A DNA stretch of 34,601 nt from Alphaproteobacteria bacterium RIFCSPHIGHO2_02_FULL_46_13 (GTDB lineage: Bacteria > Pseudomonadota > Alphaproteobacteria > Micavibrionales > Micavibrionaceae). The position numbers and the translations under genes are program-made. Location: NCBI GenBank assembly GCA_001767915.1, contig MEMI01000008.1:1197-35797 (forward strand), in the 5' to 3' direction. The notes below the pieces were generated by a model. It made no database searches. It was not told the DNA's origin and saw nothing but the letters and a program-made list of their open reading frames with translations. Of the stretch, positions 1 through 9,150 are shown in pieces; positions within the stretch are counted from its first letter, which is position 1, and the number at the start of each line of letters is the position of its first letter.

Positions 1-1
1 C

Positions 2-484
2 AAAGGCCTAACCGTTGAAATCGGCAATACTGACGCCGAAGGACGACTGATTCTGGCCGATGGCCTCGCCCTCGCCTCCGAAGAAAACCCTGATTTGATC
101 ATCGATTTCTCGACCTTGACGGGCGCCGCCCGTGTGGCACTGGGGTACGATGTCATCGCCATGTATTCCAACAACGACGAAATCGCGCAAGACCTTCAAA
201 AACTCTCGATAGAGATCGGGGATCCGATGTGGCAAATGCCGTTATGGGGTGGTTATAAAAATGACATCTCCTCCCCCAATGCCGATTTAAGCAATAACTC
301 CAGCAACCCCGCAGGCTCGATCACTGCCGCACTCTTTTTGCAAAACTTTGTGGGCGAAGGCATCGACTGGATTCACCTCGACCATTACGCATGGGAATCC
401 TCAGGCAAACCAGGCCGCCCTCGCGGTGGCGCCGACACTGGCCTCCGCTCAATTCTGGCGTTGGTCGAGAAAAAATATAGTTAG
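2..484 (+). CDS. pepA: Leucyl aminopeptidase (M17), C-terminal part
   Basis: C-terminal portion of a cytosolic M17 leucyl aminopeptidase, which removes N-terminal residues from peptides using two metal ions. The gene enters from the left edge in frame 2. The visible protein starts with the M17 signature NTDAEGRLILAD, containing the metal-binding Asp and Glu and the catalytic Arg, followed by the conserved STLTGAARVALG and a C-terminal GGADTGLRS-like region. About two thirds of the usual length (near 500 residues) lies outside the window. The TAG stop overlaps the TAA stop of the convergent nadD gene by three bases. Family assignment is secure from the signature; the exact paralogue (pepA versus pepB) is not fixed by this fragment. 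Confidence 0.93.
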   Translation, partial: KGLTVEIGNTDAEGRLILADGLALASEENPDLIIDFSTLTGAARVALGYDVIAMYSNNDEIAQDLQKLSIEIGDPMWQMPLWGGYKNDISSPNADLSNNSSNPAGSITAALFLQNFVGEGIDWIHLDHYAWESSGKPGRPRGGADTGLRSILALVEKKYS

Positions 485-1206
485 GAAGGATGAGGCGTAG
501 AATAAAGACCGCGTTGCATAATATAATCCCGCAACCTATCCGGAATGCCGATAATCTCTTCGGCTCCGGAACGGATAGCTTGTCTGATAGCTTTGGAACT
601 GACCTCTACGCGGTCAATGATCTGCCCATCCTCGCCCACGATGGGCAATGTGGCTCGCGGTGCGCTCAATACATCTACATTCTGAAAGACGTCGTTGGCA
701 CGAATAACGCGATCTGCAAAATTTTGAATCATCGCGAAATCAAAGATCGACATGCTTTTGCATGTTTCCATCACCATGCTCAGATACGCCATTCCGGCAA
801 CGGCTTCTTTGTATTTTTGACTAAAATCTTCTCCGGCAACAATGCTGAACTTTGCATCCGCATGTTCATTAAACAACTTTTCAATGGTGCGTTTACAATA
901 TTGCAACTGCCCCGTGAAGGTGGTTGGAAAATTGGCGCAAGCATCCGATACCTTCAACCAATCATTATATGGCTCCGCGATAATCTGGCACATTTCCACT
1001 TTATCGTTAAAAGGAACCTGACCAATTTGTTTTTTATAAGGGGATTGCGGAATGGGTAACATCAAAACTGTATCAAGGCCACCCGCCTCTTTTAAATTCT
1101 TCGCAGTCTGCACATGCGCTTCATGCGGCGGATTGTAAGACCCGAATTGCAGGCCAATACGCTTTTCTTCATGCTTTCCTAAATTGATGCCGATATTCAT
1201 TTTCAT
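481..1206 (-). CDS. nadD: Nicotinate-nucleotide adenylyltransferase
   Basis: Probable NadD, which adenylates nicotinate mononucleotide with ATP in NAD synthesis. The N-terminal nucleotidyltransferase motif FGSYNPPHEAH corresponds to the family's GxFxPxHxGH, and the C-terminal VSSKAIRQAIRSG corresponds to the ISSTxIR motif, followed by the usual PDRLRDYIMQRGLY tail. The protein is about 241 residues, slightly longer than typical (190 to 220). I start at the first ATG (1206); a second ATG lies 6 bases on, and an upstream in-frame TTG at 1242 would add 12 residues. None has a clear ribosome binding site. It converges on the aminopeptidase with overlapping stops. It could be another member of the same nucleotidyltransferase family, but both motifs favour NadD. 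Confidence 0.75.
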   Translation of the reverse strand: MKMNIGINLGKHEEKRIGLQFGSYNPPHEAHVQTAKNLKEAGGLDTVLMLPIPQSPYKKQIGQVPFNDKVEMCQIIAEPYNDWLKVSDACANFPTTFTGQLQYCKRTIEKLFNEHADAKFSIVAGEDFSQKYKEAVAGMAYLSMVMETCKSMSIFDFAMIQNFADRVIRANDVFQNVDVLSAPRATLPIVGEDGQIIDRVEVSSKAIRQAIRSGAEEIIGIPDRLRDYIMQRGLYSTPHPS

Positions 1207-1268
1207 AATCAGCACAATACGGCCAAAAACGCTTAAATTCAAGAAAAATCACATAATTGGCTGAAAAC

Positions 1269-2543
1269 TCAAGAAAACTGGGACAGAAACTTCTGATACT
1301 CACCCTCATCCATCGACACATCAAGGGTGATATCATCCTCCCCGTCCTGACGATTGAGGACAGACCCATGGCGGTGCAACCACGCAAGCGCCTTGCCGTC
1401 CTGATGTTTCAGGGTGATTTTATGGATGCTATGGCTTTGTGACAGAACGGCATCAATCGCGGCCTTCAACTCATCCAGCCCCGTATTGTGCAGCGCGGAT
1501 ATCGCCACTTGCCGCCCCCGCATATCAGGCCGCCGCCAGACCGAAGCCCCGCCATCGGGCAGTTTATCAGTCTTATTCAAGACCTCGATAATCCGCGGGT
1601 CATTCTCGACATCGATTTCAAGGTCTTTCAGGATGCTAATCACATCCTCCCTCTGCGCCTCGGTATCCTCAGACGATACATCGCGGACATGCAGAATGAC
1701 ATCGGCATATTGCACTTGCTCCAACGTCGCACGAAACGCCGCGACCAGATGGGTCGGCAAGTCGGAAATAAAACCGACCGTATCCGACAGTATCACATCG
1801 CGCCCACCCGCCAATTTCATCCGGCGCATCGTCGGGTCAAGCGTTGCGAATAACAGGTTTTCGGCAAAGACCTCTGCCCCCGTCAGGGTATTGAATAAAG
1901 TTGATTTGCCCGCGTTGGTATAACCAACAATCGCAACCACAGGAAAAGGAACCCGCTCGCGGCTCTTACGCTGCAAATCACGGTTCTTGCGGACATGCTC
2001 CAATTGGTCTTTTAACAGGATGATTTTGTCGTCAATCAAACGACGGTCAATCTCCAACTGCGTCTCACCCGGGCCACCAGTCGATCCTGTTCCGCCGCGT
2101 TGGCGTTCCAAGTGAGTCCATGATTTAACCAAACGGGATCGTTGATAGGAAAGCGCCGCAAGCTCAACCTGCATCTTCCCCTCCTTGGTCTGCGCCCGTG
2201 CGCCAAAGATTTCAAGGATCAGGCCAGTGCGGTCAATGACCTTGCACTCCCATGCCTTTTCAAGATTGCGTTGCTGAACGGGGGATAAGGTTGCGTTGAC
2301 GATAACGACTTCGGGCTCTAACTCTTTAACCATTTCTTTAATGGTATCGCGTGCACCCTCGCCGATAAAGTACCCTGCGGTGATTTTATAGACTTTGGCG
2401 ATATGAGCATTCAGAACTTCCAGATTAATCGCTGCCGCAAGCCCCACCGCCTCTTCCAACTGAACATCTGGCAAGCGACCTTTACGCCGCTTTTCAAAAT
2501 CGGTCGGAACAACAGGATGGACAACAAGTGCGGTTGTGGTCAC
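1269..2543 (-). CDS. hflX: GTPase HflX
   Basis: HflX, a ribosome-associated GTPase that splits stalled 70S ribosomes, notably under heat stress. The protein has 424 residues. The N-terminal HflX domain contains the glycine-rich linker GGTGSTGGPGETQLEIDRR, followed by the G domain with P-loop GYTNAGKSTLFN, Switch II DTVGFI and NKTD for guanine specificity. The start is GTG at 2543, directly abutting the hfq stop (TAA then GTG), so translation is probably coupled. The hfq-hflX pair is the usual arrangement in Proteobacteria. Nothing is missing in the catalytic motifs. Confidence 0.96.
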   Translation of the reverse strand: MTTTALVVHPVVPTDFEKRRKGRLPDVQLEEAVGLAAAINLEVLNAHIAKVYKITAGYFIGEGARDTIKEMVKELEPEVVIVNATLSPVQQRNLEKAWECKVIDRTGLILEIFGARAQTKEGKMQVELAALSYQRSRLVKSWTHLERQRGGTGSTGGPGETQLEIDRRLIDDKIILLKDQLEHVRKNRDLQRKSRERVPFPVVAIVGYTNAGKSTLFNTLTGAEVFAENLLFATLDPTMRRMKLAGGRDVILSDTVGFISDLPTHLVAAFRATLEQVQYADVILHVRDVSSEDTEAQREDVISILKDLEIDVENDPRIIEVLNKTDKLPDGGASVWRRPDMRGRQVAISALHNTGLDELKAAIDAVLSQSHSIHKITLKHQDGKALAWLHRHGSVLNRQDGEDDITLDVSMDEGEYQKFLSQFS

Positions 2544-2825
2544 TTATTCAGCTTGTGCAGGGGAAGCAGGAATTGTGCTCGCGCCATTATCTGCATCATC
2601 ACCATCATAGAGTGACAATGGGCCAGATGGCATAATGGTCGAAATCGCGTGTTTATATACTAATTGGATATGTGAATCTCTTTTAAGTAGCAAAGAGAAA
2701 TTATCGAACCATGTTACGATACCCTGTAGTTTCACACCGTTGACTAAAAACACCGTCACGGAATTTTTTTCTTTACGAATTTTATTCAGAAAAACGTCCT
2801 GAATGTTTTGATTTTTTTCGTTCAT
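2544..2825 (-). CDS. hfq: RNA chaperone Hfq
   Basis: Hfq, the Sm-fold hexameric RNA chaperone that pairs small RNAs with mRNAs. The protein has 93 residues: Sm1 region with [26 protein letters not shown], and Sm2 with [10 protein letters not shown], the latter including the conserved YKHAIST of the proximal RNA site. A short acidic tail (DGDDADNG) follows the core. The ATG at 2825 is preceded by GAGGA about eight bases upstream, a good ribosome binding site. It is followed without a gap by hflX and preceded by 101 bases that should carry the promoter; no single clear sigma-70 site stands out there. Confidence 0.97.
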   Translation of the reverse strand: MNEKNQNIQDVFLNKIRKEKNSVTVFLVNGVKLQGIVTWFDNFSLLLKRDSHIQLVYKHAISTIMPSGPLSLYDGDDADNGASTIPASPAQAE

Positions 2826-2926
2826 TTTTTTCGTGTCCTCACACTGTCTTTATTGTCCGCTGATTATTTAGGACTGGGGCACAATAATAGACGAAACCGC
2901 CACGGGCAAGGGGATATTGCACTGCA

Positions 2927-3595
2927 TTAGGCATATTTTTTAACCAATTCCATCAATTGGAGCAGGTCTTTTACAAAATACGGTGCCAGACCATGTTTTT
3001 CACAGTCGGAACGGTCGCCCAGCCCGTGCTCTATGAAAATTGGTTGAAACCCAGCCGCAACCGCCGCCATCATATCGGTTTCAGTATCGCCCACATACCA
3101 GATCTCGTTGACCTCGGGCGACAACCCGATTTTCGAAGCGGCGAGTAATAACGGATCAGGTTCAGGCTTATCCTTCGCTGCCTCCCCCGCGCCGATATTG
3201 GACACCAGATATTTGTCCCACCCCAGATGGGAAATTTCCTTCAGCAGGAAAGAATGTTTTTTATTACTGACGATTCCCAATTGAATATTAAGGGTGGCAA
3301 GCTCTGCCATAAAATCATGGCTTTCAACAAACACCTCAAGATGTTCCAGATGGGTTTTGGACACATAGTCATAGAAGACATTTAAAGCTTCATCCGCCTG
3401 ATCCCCAAAAACCTCAGGAAAGACTTCGCGGGCGGAGCGGCGAATATTCCGCTTCGCCTCCTCAATACTGATCGCCGGTTTGGAATACACAGCCAAAACA
3501 TGATTGTAATATCCATTCAGCGCAGGAAGACTATCGACCAGCGTCCCATCCCAGTCAAAGAAAATGGCGTCAGGTTTCCGCAGAGGTTTTGTCAT
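2927..3595 (-). CDS. HAD-family phosphatase (Gph-like)
   Basis: Haloacid-dehalogenase-superfamily phosphatase with a small helical (C1-type) cap, close to phosphoglycolate phosphatase Gph. Motif I is DWDGTLVD near the N-terminus, motif II is the Ser of GIVSNKK, motif III the Lys before PEPDP, and motif IV GDTETDMMAA. These give the full catalytic set, but the substrate cannot be read from sequence. I start at the ATG at 3595, four bases after the ntrX stop, giving 222 residues; a longer in-frame start inside ntrX is unlikely. It sits between ntrX and hfq, where many alphaproteobacteria carry trkA, and is probably cotranscribed with ntrYX. Confidence 0.88.
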   Translation of the reverse strand: MTKPLRKPDAIFFDWDGTLVDSLPALNGYYNHVLAVYSKPAISIEEAKRNIRRSAREVFPEVFGDQADEALNVFYDYVSKTHLEHLEVFVESHDFMAELATLNIQLGIVSNKKHSFLLKEISHLGWDKYLVSNIGAGEAAKDKPEPDPLLLAASKIGLSPEVNEIWYVGDTETDMMAAVAAGFQPIFIEHGLGDRSDCEKHGLAPYFVKDLLQLMELVKKYA

Positions 3596-3599
3596 GGTA

Positions 3600-5039
3600 C
3601 TACGCCGAAATTTTGACAGGTTTGTCGTTGTAATCATCGGGGCTATCGACCACATCCCCCTGCTCATCACGTTCAGAGGTCGAGATGTGGAGGGATTTTA
3701 ATTTACGGTGGAGAGCCGAACGCTCCATCCCGATAAATTGTGCGGTACGCGAAATATTGCCGCCGAAACGGTTAATTTGTGCCAGCAGATATTCACGTTC
3801 AAACACCTCGCGCGCCTCACGAAGCGGCAAGGCAATCATATCGGTTTTCCAATCGCCTTTCAGGGCAGCATGGATAGTCCCCGCAATTTCGGGAGGTAAA
3901 TCGCTCGCCTGAATCGGCGCACCGGATTGGGATGATCCTAAAATCATCATCCATTCCACCAGATTTTTCAATTGGCGGACGTTGCCCGGCCATGAATAAC
4001 CGATAAAGGCCGACATCGCACCTTCGGACACCGTCCGTTCAGGGATATTGGATTGTTTGGCGTGCAGATTCATAAAATGATTGATCAGCAACGGAATATC
4101 ATCCTTACGGTCACGGAGTGGCGGTATCACCAAAGGAACAACATTCAGGCGGTAATATAAATCCTCGCGGAATTTACCTTCCTCGATTTTTTCTTCCAGA
4201 TTGCGGCTGGTGCTGGCGATAATCCGTACATCCACCTTAATTTGGGATATACCGCCCAGATGGGTAAAGGTTTGATCTTGCAACACGCGGAGAATTTTGG
4301 CCTGTGTCTCCATCGGCAAATCCCCCACTTCGTCCAGCAACAACGTCCCGCCATCGGCACGCTCCAGAACGCCAATGATATTTTTGCCGTCAATATCACT
4401 ACCGAATAATTCTTCTTCGATACGGTCAACATCAAATGCAGCACAGTTCAGAATCATAAACGGATGGGATGCGCGGGCGGATTTGGAATGGATGGCACGT
4501 GCCACAATTTCCTTGCCCACACCGGCAGGGCCGGAAATCAAAATACGGCTATTGGTCGATGCAACTTTATCAACCATCTGTAATAACAACTGGAATGGTT
4601 GGGATTTGCCAATCATGTTGGTCGGAGCATCATGTTGTTGACGCAGGAACGCATTCTCGCGCTTCAAACTCGCGGCTTCTAAGGCACGCGCCACCATCAA
4701 TAACAAACGGTCAGTTTTAAATGGTTTTTCAATGAATTCATAAGCGCCCATACGAATGGCTTTAACCGCGGTCTCAATCGTGCCATGACCACTGATCATG
4801 ATCACAGGCACATCAGGGTATGTGGATTTAATACGCTCGAGAATCCCGAGGCCGTCATATTCACTATTCTGCAACCAGATGTCCAGAATGACTAACGAGA
4901 ATTTCTTATGCTTGATCAGCTCAAACACCTGCTCGGCATTTTCGGCCTGCGCGGTTTTATATCCTTCATCATCCAGAATTCCGTCTATCAGATTCCGGAT
5001 GTCTGCTTCATCATCAACAATTAAAATATCTGCGGTCAT
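3600..5039 (-). CDS. ntrX: Response regulator NtrX
   Basis: NtrX, the response regulator of the NtrY-NtrX system, linked to nitrogen metabolism, redox and envelope control in alphaproteobacteria. Residues 1-120 form a receiver domain with the acidic pair at 9-10, the phosphoacceptor Asp53 (VILDIW) and Lys in EKPFK. Then follows an AAA+ domain with Walker A GPAGVGKE and Walker B GGTLLLDEV, and a Fis-type helix-turn-helix near the C-terminus (GGNISRTAQFIG). The GAFTGA loop that contacts sigma-54 is absent: between ELFG and GVLERADGG the sequence is SDIDGKNII. That is usual for this family and argues against classical sigma-54 activation. It lies 15 bases after ntrY. The ATG start has a weak purine-rich site. 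Confidence 0.95.
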   Translation of the reverse strand: MTADILIVDDEADIRNLIDGILDDEGYKTAQAENAEQVFELIKHKKFSLVILDIWLQNSEYDGLGILERIKSTYPDVPVIMISGHGTIETAVKAIRMGAYEFIEKPFKTDRLLLMVARALEAASLKRENAFLRQQHDAPTNMIGKSQPFQLLLQMVDKVASTNSRILISGPAGVGKEIVARAIHSKSARASHPFMILNCAAFDVDRIEEELFGSDIDGKNIIGVLERADGGTLLLDEVGDLPMETQAKILRVLQDQTFTHLGGISQIKVDVRIIASTSRNLEEKIEEGKFREDLYYRLNVVPLVIPPLRDRKDDIPLLINHFMNLHAKQSNIPERTVSEGAMSAFIGYSWPGNVRQLKNLVEWMMILGSSQSGAPIQASDLPPEIAGTIHAALKGDWKTDMIALPLREAREVFEREYLLAQINRFGGNISRTAQFIGMERSALHRKLKSLHISTSERDEQGDVVDSPDDYNDKPVKISA

Positions 5040-5054
5040 ATAAGTCTTTTCTTG

Positions 5055-7313
5055 TTAGTTTAATTCTCGTTCAGGCAAAATCAAAGTCACTGTGGCACCA
5101 CCCAAATCTTCCCACCCAGTAATCATTTTAATGGTATCGGTTACACCAAATATAATCTGTCCACCGTGATCTTCCATGATTTTTTTGACAATGGCTAACC
5201 CCAGCCCCGTCCCCTTTTCTTTAAAGGTAACGTATGGTTCTGTCAAAGTCTCGTGATTCTTGTCTTTTGGCAATCCCAAACCGTTGTCGCCCACAGAAAT
5301 CAAAAGGTTTCCTTGTGTATCACGCCCCATCCACAGGCCTAATTTCGGCTGGATTTCTTCTGATTTTGCCCGTTCCTCAATCGAATCAAGGCCGTTTTGG
5401 ATGATATTGGTGACTACTTGGCGGATTTGTTGTTCATCGCAATAGAACTGCTGCCCCTTTAAGGCCTCGATACTTTCCTTGCCCAGATAGGTGACTTTCG
5501 GATGCGCCTGACGATAGAACATCAAACTGTCATTCAGGATGGACGATAAATCACACTGTTTGAACATGGGTTCGGGCAAGCGTGCGAAGGATGAAAATTC
5601 GTTGACCATACGACCAATATCTTCGACATGGCGAACGATGGTATCAATACATTGCCCGAAAATTTCACGGTCTTTTTCTTCGACCATTTTGTCCAGATAA
5701 CGGCGTTTCAAACGTTCGGCTGATAATTGAATGGGGGTCAATGGATTTTTGATTTCATGGGCAATACGGCGCGCCACATCCGCCCATGCGGATTTGCGTT
5801 GAGCGGACTGTAAATTGGTAATGTCATCAAATGTCACAACTGCGCCCAAATCACGTTCGCCCAATAATTCAATAGCAACCCGCACCAACAAAACACGGCG
5901 TCCGCCGATATCTTTCTGGATGGTGATTTCTGATTGGTGGATTTTATCAGGCAGCAAATACGCTTCCGCAATCAAGGCCGAGGCATGAGGAATAACGGTT
6001 TCAATATTTTGCCCGACTATTTTTTCCTTATCTTTGGCGATAATATCGCATGCAGAATTATTGGCGAGAGAGATAATCCCATGGTTATCCACGCTCAATA
6101 CACCTGACGTCACGCCTGCCAAAATGGTTTCGGTAAATTGGCGGCGTTCGTCAATCCGTCGATTGGCGGTCATTAATTCATTGCGTTGATCGCTGATCTG
6201 CGATGTCATACGGTTGAACGACCGCGCCAGAAAGTCGAACTCCTGAAATCCGCTATTCTCGGAAATATGGGCGGTCAGGTCGCCCTGGCGCACTTTATCG
6301 GACGCCTCGATCAACACAATAATCGGTTGCGCCAAACGCCGCGCAAAAATCAAAGCAAACCAGATTGCCGAAAACAATAAAATTAAAGCCACAACCAGAT
6401 AAATCAAAGTAATGGTTGTTTGCAGCCCCATATAATTCGCCGACATTTCATCATATTTCTGGACGGCTTCGCGGGTGGTTTGTAAATGGTTTAAAACATT
6501 CGATTCAACCATCCGCCCAACATACAGATAAGTATCGGGGAAATTGACTAATTTCACCAATGCCCTGATCTGGCTGTCATTAATATCTGTTAACAGGACA
6601 ACATCACCTTGGTCAGCGTTCTTCAAAACATACGAAGGAAAATCTTTAATATCGAAATCAAGTGCTGACCCTACCTGATTGTCGATATGCCCGCTCTGAT
6701 CAAATATAACCACCTCGGTCAAACCGCGTAACATACCCTGTGTCTGAACAAACTTGGCAAAAGCCTGTGGATTAACAATTGACAATGTCGCCTCATTATC
6801 CAAATCTTTTGCCATCGCCATAATATCCGCGCGGATCACTTGATGATGCTCACGCAGGTAAGATTCTGCAACGGCTTGAGATTCATTGACCGCTGTTTTG
6901 ACACGGTCACTAAACCATGTTTGAACGCCATAATGGAAAAAGAACAATGAAAACACAGTCATAATGACCGCAGGAACCATCGCCAATAATCCGAAGATAT
7001 AAACAAAGCGAAGATGGAGACGCGCCCCCGGTATCCCGCGTTTCCAGACATTATAAAGAAGAAGGACACGGCGGGCGATTAACACCCCCAAAATACCCAA
7101 GGCAATCAGGTCAATATTCAACAACCAAATCACCGCACTGGAATTATTTCCGAAAGGTGGCGCCGACCGTAAAGCCGCATAAGTCGCGGAACATAAAATA
7201 ATGGCAATCGTAATGAGAATGACAGCCGATTTTTTATCCCAAGACGCCCCAAGTCGCCTGAGAGTTCGGGCAGAAAGCCTGTACCGAGAAGAAAATGTTA
7301 AACTGTTGCGCAT
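5055..7313 (-). CDS. ntrY: Sensor histidine kinase NtrY
   Basis: NtrY, the membrane histidine kinase that phosphorylates NtrX. In order: three N-terminal membrane segments (KSAVILITIAIILCSATYAA and two following), a periplasmic sensor region, another membrane segment (TITLIYLVVALILLFSAIWF), a HAMP domain, a PAS domain (ETILAGVTSGVLSVDN), the HisKA H-box ARRIAHEIKNPLTPIQLSAE and the HATPase domain with DNGLGLPK and GTGLGLAIVKKI. I start at the ATG at 7313; an in-frame GTG at 7340 adds nine residues, and neither has a clear ribosome binding site. It is divergent from ispDF with only tens of bases between them, so the promoters must overlap the coding starts. It is the first gene of the ntrY-ntrX-HAD-hfq-hflX run. 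Confidence 0.94.
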   Translation of the reverse strand: MRNSLTFSSRYRLSARTLRRLGASWDKKSAVILITIAIILCSATYAALRSAPPFGNNSSAVIWLLNIDLIALGILGVLIARRVLLLYNVWKRGIPGARLHLRFVYIFGLLAMVPAVIMTVFSLFFFHYGVQTWFSDRVKTAVNESQAVAESYLREHHQVIRADIMAMAKDLDNEATLSIVNPQAFAKFVQTQGMLRGLTEVVIFDQSGHIDNQVGSALDFDIKDFPSYVLKNADQGDVVLLTDINDSQIRALVKLVNFPDTYLYVGRMVESNVLNHLQTTREAVQKYDEMSANYMGLQTTITLIYLVVALILLFSAIWFALIFARRLAQPIIVLIEASDKVRQGDLTAHISENSGFQEFDFLARSFNRMTSQISDQRNELMTANRRIDERRQFTETILAGVTSGVLSVDNHGIISLANNSACDIIAKDKEKIVGQNIETVIPHASALIAEAYLLPDKIHQSEITIQKDIGGRRVLLVRVAIELLGERDLGAVVTFDDITNLQSAQRKSAWADVARRIAHEIKNPLTPIQLSAERLKRRYLDKMVEEKDREIFGQCIDTIVRHVEDIGRMVNEFSSFARLPEPMFKQCDLSSILNDSLMFYRQAHPKVTYLGKESIEALKGQQFYCDEQQIRQVVTNIIQNGLDSIEERAKSEEIQPKLGLWMGRDTQGNLLISVGDNGLGLPKDKNHETLTEPYVTFKEKGTGLGLAIVKKIMEDHGGQIIFGVTDTIKMITGWEDLGGATVTLILPERELN

Positions 7314-7365
7314 AAGGGTCAAAATATCACTGTTCAGCACAAAAAAAGCAAGCTAAACCATAAGA

Positions 7366-8574
7366 ATGAGTGAAATTACCCCCCTTTCAAACGCATATTC
7401 CTGCACTGTCATTATCGTTGCGGGGGGGAGCGGTACGCGCTTTGGCGACACACTCCCCAAACAATATCATAAAATCCACGGCATCCCTGTTTTACGGCAT
7501 ACGATTCAGAAATTTTCAGATCATCCCGCCGTTCAACAAATTCAGGTCGTAATCGCCGAAGGGTTTGAAGATTTATACGGTGAGGCGGTATCCGGTATCG
7601 ACAAATTATTACCCCCTGTGATCGGTGGAGCAACACGGCAGGAAAGTGTTTACAATGCGCTCTCTGCCCTCTCTCTCAATGCAAATGATATTATTTTGAT
7701 CCATGATGCCGCGCGACCATGTGTTGATATTAAATCAATTGATGCGATTTTGGATGTTTTGAAAACACATCCCGCCGCAAGTCTTGCAACAGCGGTCAGC
7801 GATACACTTCGCCATTCGGATAAAGGGACTTTTACGGATGTCGTTAACCGCGATGGATTATACGCCATGCAAACCCCGCAAGGGTTTCATTTCAGCGTTA
7901 TTCGATCAGCACATGAAAAATTCAAAGGACAAAATTTTACGGATGATACGTCTCTGGTCACTGAAATGGATGTGCCCGTCTCCATCGTCATCGGAACCCG
8001 CGAGAATATCAAAATCACCACGCCCGAGGATATGATGCTTGCCACGAAATATTTATCACCATCCACGCAACTTATCCCGCGCACGGGCTTAGGGTTTGAT
8101 GTTCATGCCTTTGGTGATGCGGGGGATATGATCCGTATCGGCGGCGTTGATATTCCGCATACCCATAAATTAAAAGGTCATTCGGACGCCGATGTTTTAC
8201 TCCACGCCATCACGGATGCCCTTTACGGTGTTATTGCGGACGGCGATATTGGCAGCCATTTTCCGCCAAGCAACCCCGCCTATAAAGGCAAAGACAGTGC
8301 GTTCTTTTTGGAGGAAGCCGTCAAAGCCGTGCGCGCCAAAGGCGGGCGTATTGTTCATATTGATAGCGTCATTATGTGCGAAGCCCCGAAAATCGGCCCG
8401 CACCGTGCCTCCATTCAAAACCGTGTAGCGGAGATTATCAGCATCGCCCCCTCACGCGTATCGATCAAAGCCACAACAACCGAAGAATTAGGTTTCACAG
8501 GCCGCCGCGAAGGGATTGCGGCGCAAGCGATTGTGACCGTGCTTTTACCCGATGAGGACAGCGATGGATTTTAA
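7366..8574 (+). CDS. ispDF: Bifunctional IspD/IspF
   Basis: Fused enzyme of the MEP isoprenoid pathway. The N-terminal half (to about residue 235) is IspD, MEP cytidylyltransferase, with AGGSGTRFG and PKQYHKIHG for CTP binding and the conserved HDAARP. The C-terminal half (about 240-402) is IspF, MECDP synthase, with the zinc site GFDVHAFG, HSDADVLLHAITDAL and GDIGSHFPPSNPAYK. Fusion is common in alphaproteobacteria because the two activities flank IspE. The length of 402 fits. The ATG at 7366 has no convincing ribosome binding site. The end overlaps pgpA by 11 bases, suggesting coupled translation. Confidence 0.97.
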   Translation: MSEITPLSNAYSCTVIIVAGGSGTRFGDTLPKQYHKIHGIPVLRHTIQKFSDHPAVQQIQVVIAEGFEDLYGEAVSGIDKLLPPVIGGATRQESVYNALSALSLNANDIILIHDAARPCVDIKSIDAILDVLKTHPAASLATAVSDTLRHSDKGTFTDVVNRDGLYAMQTPQGFHFSVIRSAHEKFKGQNFTDDTSLVTEMDVPVSIVIGTRENIKITTPEDMMLATKYLSPSTQLIPRTGLGFDVHAFGDAGDMIRIGGVDIPHTHKLKGHSDADVLLHAITDALYGVIADGDIGSHFPPSNPAYKGKDSAFFLEEAVKAVRAKGGRIVHIDSVIMCEAPKIGPHRASIQNRVAEIISIAPSRVSIKATTTEELGFTGRREGIAAQAIVTVLLPDEDSDGF

Positions 8575-9148
8575 AGAAATCTACCTCGAAAAAAAGGCAG
8601 AACGTGCGCAATTTATCGCGGCGCTTAATCCGAAATCTTTTGATTTTCAACTCTCCACTTGGTTCGGATCAGGGCTTTTGATCCCTGCCCCCGGAACATG
8701 GGGAACGATTGGCGGGTTAATATTCGGTCTTATTCTCTGGTCATTGACCAATGGTTTCTTTGTCTTCATTGCCGCTGTTATTTTGTTCTTTATGGGGCTT
8801 CAATCCGTTGAACGGCTTGAAAAAAAATTGAAGAACCATGATCCATCCTTTATTGTGATTGACGAAGTCGCCGCTATCCTCCTCATCCTGTCTTTTAATT
8901 CATTGATGATTGCGTGGATGGGGTCACTGGGGGTTGGCGGTCATTTCCCAACCATTGTAAACACCGTGACTTTTTTGTTATTCCGTTATTTTGATGCAAA
9001 AAAGCCCGGATATATCGGTGTTGCGGACAGAAATATTAAAGGCGCATGGGGCGTGATGATGGATGATATCATCGCCACGCTTTATACAATTGGGGCAAGT
9101 ATCCTGTTGTTGATTGTGTTTTATTTTCTGACTGTTTTTGTGGGGTAA
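8564..9148 (+). CDS. pgpA: Phosphatidylglycerophosphatase A
   Basis: PgpA removes the phosphate from phosphatidylglycerophosphate at the inner membrane. Recognisable blocks are FGSGLLIPAPGTWGTIGG, FIVIDEVAAILLIL, and FRYFDAKKPGYIGVADR with KGAWGVMMDD, matching the conserved acidic clusters of the family; several hydrophobic stretches lie between them. I choose the ATG at 8564 because GAGGA stands five bases upstream. An ATG at 8552 is in frame but lies before that site. The start overlaps the ispDF stop, and pncC begins two bases after the stop, so ispDF-pgpA-pncC is an operon. Confidence 0.92.
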   Translation: MDFKEIYLEKKAERAQFIAALNPKSFDFQLSTWFGSGLLIPAPGTWGTIGGLIFGLILWSLTNGFFVFIAAVILFFMGLQSVERLEKKLKNHDPSFIVIDEVAAILLILSFNSLMIAWMGSLGVGGHFPTIVNTVTFLLFRYFDAKKPGYIGVADRNIKGAWGVMMDDIIATLYTIGASILLLIVFYFLTVFVG

Positions 9149-9150
9149 AT

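Noticed and set aside
490-1059. Plus-strand ORF of 189 residues opposite nadD
   Set aside because: Antisense shadow of nadD; no family features, while the minus strand carries complete nucleotidyltransferase motifs.
3595-3670. Longer N-terminus of the HAD phosphatase
   Set aside because: The extra 25 codons lie within the end of ntrX, and the HAD domain starts right after the ATG at 3595.
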